Positions 6,029 through 7,980 of a DNA stretch of 7,980 bases are shown here, piece by piece. The notes beneath the pieces are model-generated. The model was not told the DNA's origin, made no database searches, and saw nothing but the letters and a program-made list of their open reading frames with translations. Position numbers and translations under genes: made by a program. The stretch is from an uncultured Actinomycetes bacterium. Its GTDB lineage: Bacteria > Actinomycetota > Thermoleophilia > Solirubrobacterales > Thermoleophilaceae. The stretch is from positions 1 through 7,980 of the forward strand of contig CAMLNW010000125.1 of assembly GCA_946481495.1 (NCBI GenBank), written 5' to 3'. Numbering within the stretch: position 1 is the stretch's first letter; each line of letters starts with the position of its first letter.

Positions 6029-6979
6029 TCAGAGCGCGGGGACCCGCTCGAGGGCGTCGCCGACCACGGCGGCGCGCTGGTCGGGCAGCGCGCCGGGCGC
6101 CAGCATCAGGCGGTGGGTCAGCACGGCCGGCGCGAGTCGCTGAACATCGTCGGGCAGCGCATGGTCGCGACCGTCGAGCGCGGCGTGTGCCTTCGCCGCC
6201 CGGAACAGCATCAGGCCGGCGCGCGGGCTGGCGCCGAGCTCGACGCGCGGATCGGCGCGCGTCGCGGCGAGCAGCGCGACGATGTACTCGCGCAGCGCCT
6301 CGCTGCCGTGGATCGCTGCGGTCGCGGTCTGGGCGGCGAGCACGTCGGCGAGTTCGGCGACCGGCGCCACGTCGCGCACGCGGTCGCCCTCGGCGTGGTC
6401 GTGCAGCATCGCGGCCTCCTGCTCGGCGGTCGGGTAGCCGAGCGAGACGCGGACCATGAAGCGGTCGAGCTGGGCTTCGGGAAGGGGATAGGTGCCCTCG
6501 TACTCGACCGGGTTCTGCGTCGCGAGCACCAGGAACGGGCGCGCCAGCTCGTGCGTCTGGCGGTCGACGGTGACCTGGCGCTCCTGCATGCACTCGAGCA
6601 GGCCCGACTGCGTCTTCGGCGAGGCGCGGTTGACCTCGTCGACCAGCACGACGTTGGCGAACACCGGCCCGGGGCGGAACTCGAAGCGGTTCTCGCGCCG
6701 GTCGAAGACGTTCGTCCCGACCAGGTCGGCGGGCAGCACGTCGGCCGTGCACTGCACGCGTGCGTGCTCGGCGTCGATCGACCGCGCGAGCGCCCTTGCC
6801 AGCGCCGTCTTGCCCACACCGGGGAAGTCCTCGATCAGCACGTGTCCGCCGGCCATCAAGGCCACCAGCACGTCGCGGATCACCGCGGGCGGCGCCTTGA
6901 CCGCGCTGCCGACGTTGCGCTGGATCCGCTCGCCGAGCGCCGCTACCTCGCGCGGGCCGACCTCGGGCACGGTTGACAT
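6029..6979 (-). CDS. MoxR-family AAA+ ATPase
   Basis: A 316-residue cytoplasmic AAA+ ATPase of the MoxR class (AAA_3 domain plus C-terminal lid). All core elements are intact: Walker A FPGVGKT (52-58), Walker B VVLVDEVNRA (110-119, Asp114/Glu115), sensor 1 ATQNP (153-157), an arginine-finger candidate Arg173 in LPEAQLDRF, and sensor 2 in GASPRAG (249-255, Arg253). The MoxR hallmark PADLVGTNVFD (83-93) is present. Family members work as chaperones that mature partner proteins, often ones with vWA folds. The downstream DUF58 gene is the obvious partner, and this is the first gene of the three-gene operon. It starts at ATG 6979 with only a -10-like box six bases before it and no clear Shine-Dalgarno, consistent with a leaderless message. 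Length is normal for the family. Confidence 0.95.
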   Translation of the reverse strand: MSTVPEVGPREVAALGERIQRNVGSAVKAPPAVIRDVLVALMAGGHVLIEDFPGVGKTALARALARSIDAEHARVQCTADVLPADLVGTNVFDRRENRFEFRPGPVFANVVLVDEVNRASPKTQSGLLECMQERQVTVDRQTHELARPFLVLATQNPVEYEGTYPLPEAQLDRFMVRVSLGYPTAEQEAAMLHDHAEGDRVRDVAPVAELADVLAAQTATAAIHGSEALREYIVALLAATRADPRVELGASPRAGLMLFRAAKAHAALDGRDHALPDDVQRLAPAVLTHRLMLAPGALPDQRAAVVGDALERVPAL

Positions 6980-6985
6980 AAGTCC

Positions 6986-7013
6986 ACTGTAGGGATCGAC
7001 GTTTGGGCCCCAA
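6986..7013 (-). promoter_or_regulatory. Candidate leaderless promoter of the MoxR-DUF58-transglutaminase operon
   Basis: On the minus strand, TACAGT (+ strand 6991 to 6986) matches the TANNNT -10 consensus, and exactly six bases (GGACTT) separate it from the MoxR ATG, which would place the transcription start at or next to the initiation codon. A weak -35, TTGGGG (7013 to 7008), lies 16 nt upstream. The -35 is part of an 11-bp dyad, TTGGG-C-CCCAA (7003-7013), that might be an operator. The whole 57-nt gap 6980-7036 is occupied by this and the leftover bases after the MMPL stop. Confidence 0.45.
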
Positions 7014-7036
7014 TCCCGTTTCTAGAACGAGCTGGC

Positions 7037-7939
7037 CTAGCGGTCGGCGGGCTCGGGCTGCGGTACGGCGACCGCGACGTCCGCGCTGGGTGTGCCACCG
7101 ACGCCGCCATCGGTCTTCGCCAGCTGCGATGGCCACCAGAACTTGGGGCCGATCTTCAGCACGAGAGCCGGAACGAGGACCGAGCGGACGAGGAAGGTGT
7201 CGAGCAGGACGCCGAAGGCGACGACGAAGCCGATCTCGGTCAGGAAGACGAGCGGCAGCACCGCGAGCACGGAGAAGGTGCCGGCGAGGACGATGCCGGC
7301 GCTCGTGATCACGCCGCCGGTGACTGCGAGCGCGCGCAGGATGCCCTCGCGGGTGCCGTGGACGAGCGTCTCCTCGCGTGCCCGGGCGATCAGGAAGATG
7401 TTGTAGTCGACCCCCAGCGCGACCAGGAAGACGAACGCGAACAGCGGCAGCGATGGGTCGGAGCCGGGGAAGTCGAAGAAGACGTCGAAGGCGAAGTAGC
7501 CGAAGCCGAGCGCGGCGACGAAGCTGAGGATCACCGTCCCGATCAGGACGAGCGGCGCGACGACCGCGCGCAGCAAGAGCATCAGGATCAGGAAGACAAC
7601 GACGAGGACGATCGGCGGGATCACCTTCGAGTCCCAGGCCGCCGCCTCGCGGACGTCGAACTCGACGGCGGTCGCGCCACCGACGAGCGTGTCGGGAGCG
7701 ACGCCCTGGACCGCGTCGCGCAGCGGCTCGACGACGTCGTAGGCCTCGGTCGAGTACGGCGTCGGCTCGAGCGTCGCCTGTACGAGCACACCGCCCTCGC
7801 CCTGTGCGACCGGCGGCGAGACCGACTGGATGCCGTCGACCTCGGCAGCCGCCGCGGAGACGGCCTCGACCTGGCCCGGGTCGCTGACGACGATGTCAGC
7901 CGGCGCGGCCGAGCCGGTAGTACATCGCGAGGTACGCCA
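7037..7939 (-). CDS. MMPL/RND-family transporter, C-terminal part only (5'-truncated)
   Basis: The frame encodes the last ~300 residues of an MMPL (RND superfamily) exporter, proton-driven membrane transporters that usually have ~700 residues and 12 helices. Visible are most of the second periplasmic domain (PADIVVSDPGQ... to AVEFDVREAA) and helices corresponding to TM8-TM12. Counting from the GTG at 7789 these lie near residues 57-75, 79-103, 115-137, 155-178 and 180-212. The TM10 motif LGVDYN carries the Asp-Tyr pair (Asp128, Tyr129) used for proton relay in MmpL3-like proteins. A cytoplasmic tail ending PQPEPADR closes it. TM1-TM7 are missing: the frame hits TGA at 7942-7940, and family resemblance fades beyond about 7920. 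The GTG at 7789 could serve as a start only artificially. It is thus a broken gene or a fragment at a chimeric join. It would not work as a complete transporter. Confidence 0.85.
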   Translation of the reverse strand, partial: WRTSRCTTGSAAPADIVVSDPGQVEAVSAAAAEVDGIQSVSPPVAQGEGGVLVQATLEPTPYSTEAYDVVEPLRDAVQGVAPDTLVGGATAVEFDVREAAAWDSKVIPPIVLVVVFLILMLLLRAVVAPLVLIGTVILSFVAALGFGYFAFDVFFDFPGSDPSLPLFAFVFLVALGVDYNIFLIARAREETLVHGTREGILRALAVTGGVITSAGIVLAGTFSVLAVLPLVFLTEIGFVVAFGVLLDTFLVRSVLVPALVLKIGPKFWWPSQLAKTDGGVGGTPSADVAVAVPQPEPADR

Positions 7940-7980
7940 TCAGCGCCAGCCGCAGCCCGCCGTTGTCGGCGGTGTTCTCG
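7896..7980 (-). CDS. Fragment of an M13 (neprilysin/PepO-like) metallopeptidase
   Basis: Reading in from the right edge on the minus strand (first full codon 7979-7977), 27 residues precede a TGA at 7898-7896. They begin ENTADNGGLRLALMAYLA, which matches the conserved M13 block (GENIADNGGL in neprilysin and ECE-1) where the Glu is the third zinc ligand and the Asp supports catalysis. Intact M13 enzymes carry roughly another 95-100 residues after this block, so the gene is cut off here. The frame differs from that of the adjoining MMPL fragment, and the resemblance to M13 weakens over MYYRLGRAG. Only a short piece is visible, so the call rests on one motif, though a specific one. Confidence 0.5.
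   Translation of the reverse strand, partial: ENTADNGGLRLALMAYLAMYYRLGRAG

Noticed and set aside
4578..6976. Long plus-strand frames (up to 504 residues) opposite DUF58 and MoxR
   Set aside because: Antisense shadows of three clearly recognisable genes. Their Arg/Ala-rich sequences contain no family motif.
5556..7136. Minus-strand 526-residue frame overlapping MoxR and DUF58
   Set aside because: Same-strand, other-frame shadow. It spans two intact genes and an intergenic promoter and is strongly Arg-rich.
1..7980. CRISPR arrays, tRNA/rRNA genes, insertion sequences, phage or defence genes
   Set aside because: I read both strands for regular repeats, cloverleaf-like elements, transposase motifs and terminal inverted repeats and found none. 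Apart from the join at the right edge the window looks like ordinary chromosomal sequence.

Overview
This 7.98-kb window is very GC-rich and densely coded, with strong G/C bias at third codon positions. Gene content (a cysteine-less AhpD-like protein beside an HxlR regulator, a type I-alpha glutamine synthetase, and a MoxR / DUF58 / transglutaminase trio) suggests a high-GC actinobacterial chromosome. The Thermoleophilia/Solirubrobacterales are my best guess, but that placement is inference from gene style, not from a marker gene. I see no rRNA, tRNA, CRISPR array, insertion sequence or phage gene.

Left half, + strand. The window opens in the last 40 codons of a membrane-anchored protein (stop at 123-125), followed at once by a GC hairpin. 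After a 140-nt gap holding two overlapping inverted repeats comes a carboxymuconolactone-decarboxylase/AhpD-fold protein (266-829) that has lost its CxxC active site. An HxlR-family winged-helix regulator (855-1244) follows 25 nt later, and the two look like one operon. glnA (1290-2639) starts 45 nt further on. The junction between the regulator and glnA can fold into a nested stem-loop that covers part of the glnA ribosome-binding site.

Right half, - strand. MoxR-type AAA+ ATPase (6979-6029), DUF58 protein (6018-4906) and a polytopic transglutaminase (4909-2636) form a tight operon: a 10-nt gap, then an ATGA start/stop overlap. The trio is a widespread but poorly understood module. By family precedent the ATPase acts as a chaperone on DUF58, and the transglutaminase-like enzyme works outside the membrane on envelope proteins. 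A promoter with its -10 box six bases before the MoxR start codon suggests a leaderless transcript. The operon and glnA converge and share a CTAG that is a stop codon on both strands.

Right edge, - strand. The C-terminal part of an MMPL/RND exporter (7037 to about 7925) is open only as far as an in-frame stop at 7940-7942. Immediately beyond, in another frame on the same strand, the last ~85 bases read as the ENxAD zinc-site motif of an M13 (neprilysin/PepO-like) metallopeptidase. Both proteins are truncated at this point, so there is a deletion, rearrangement or assembly-chimera junction near 7896-7926.

Most of the window is ordinary housekeeping or envelope sequence. The items most worth a second look are the M13/MMPL junction, the folded leader of glnA, the operator-like repeats before the AhpD-like/HxlR pair, the cysteine-free AhpD-like protein, and the altered feedback-control position in glutamine synthetase.
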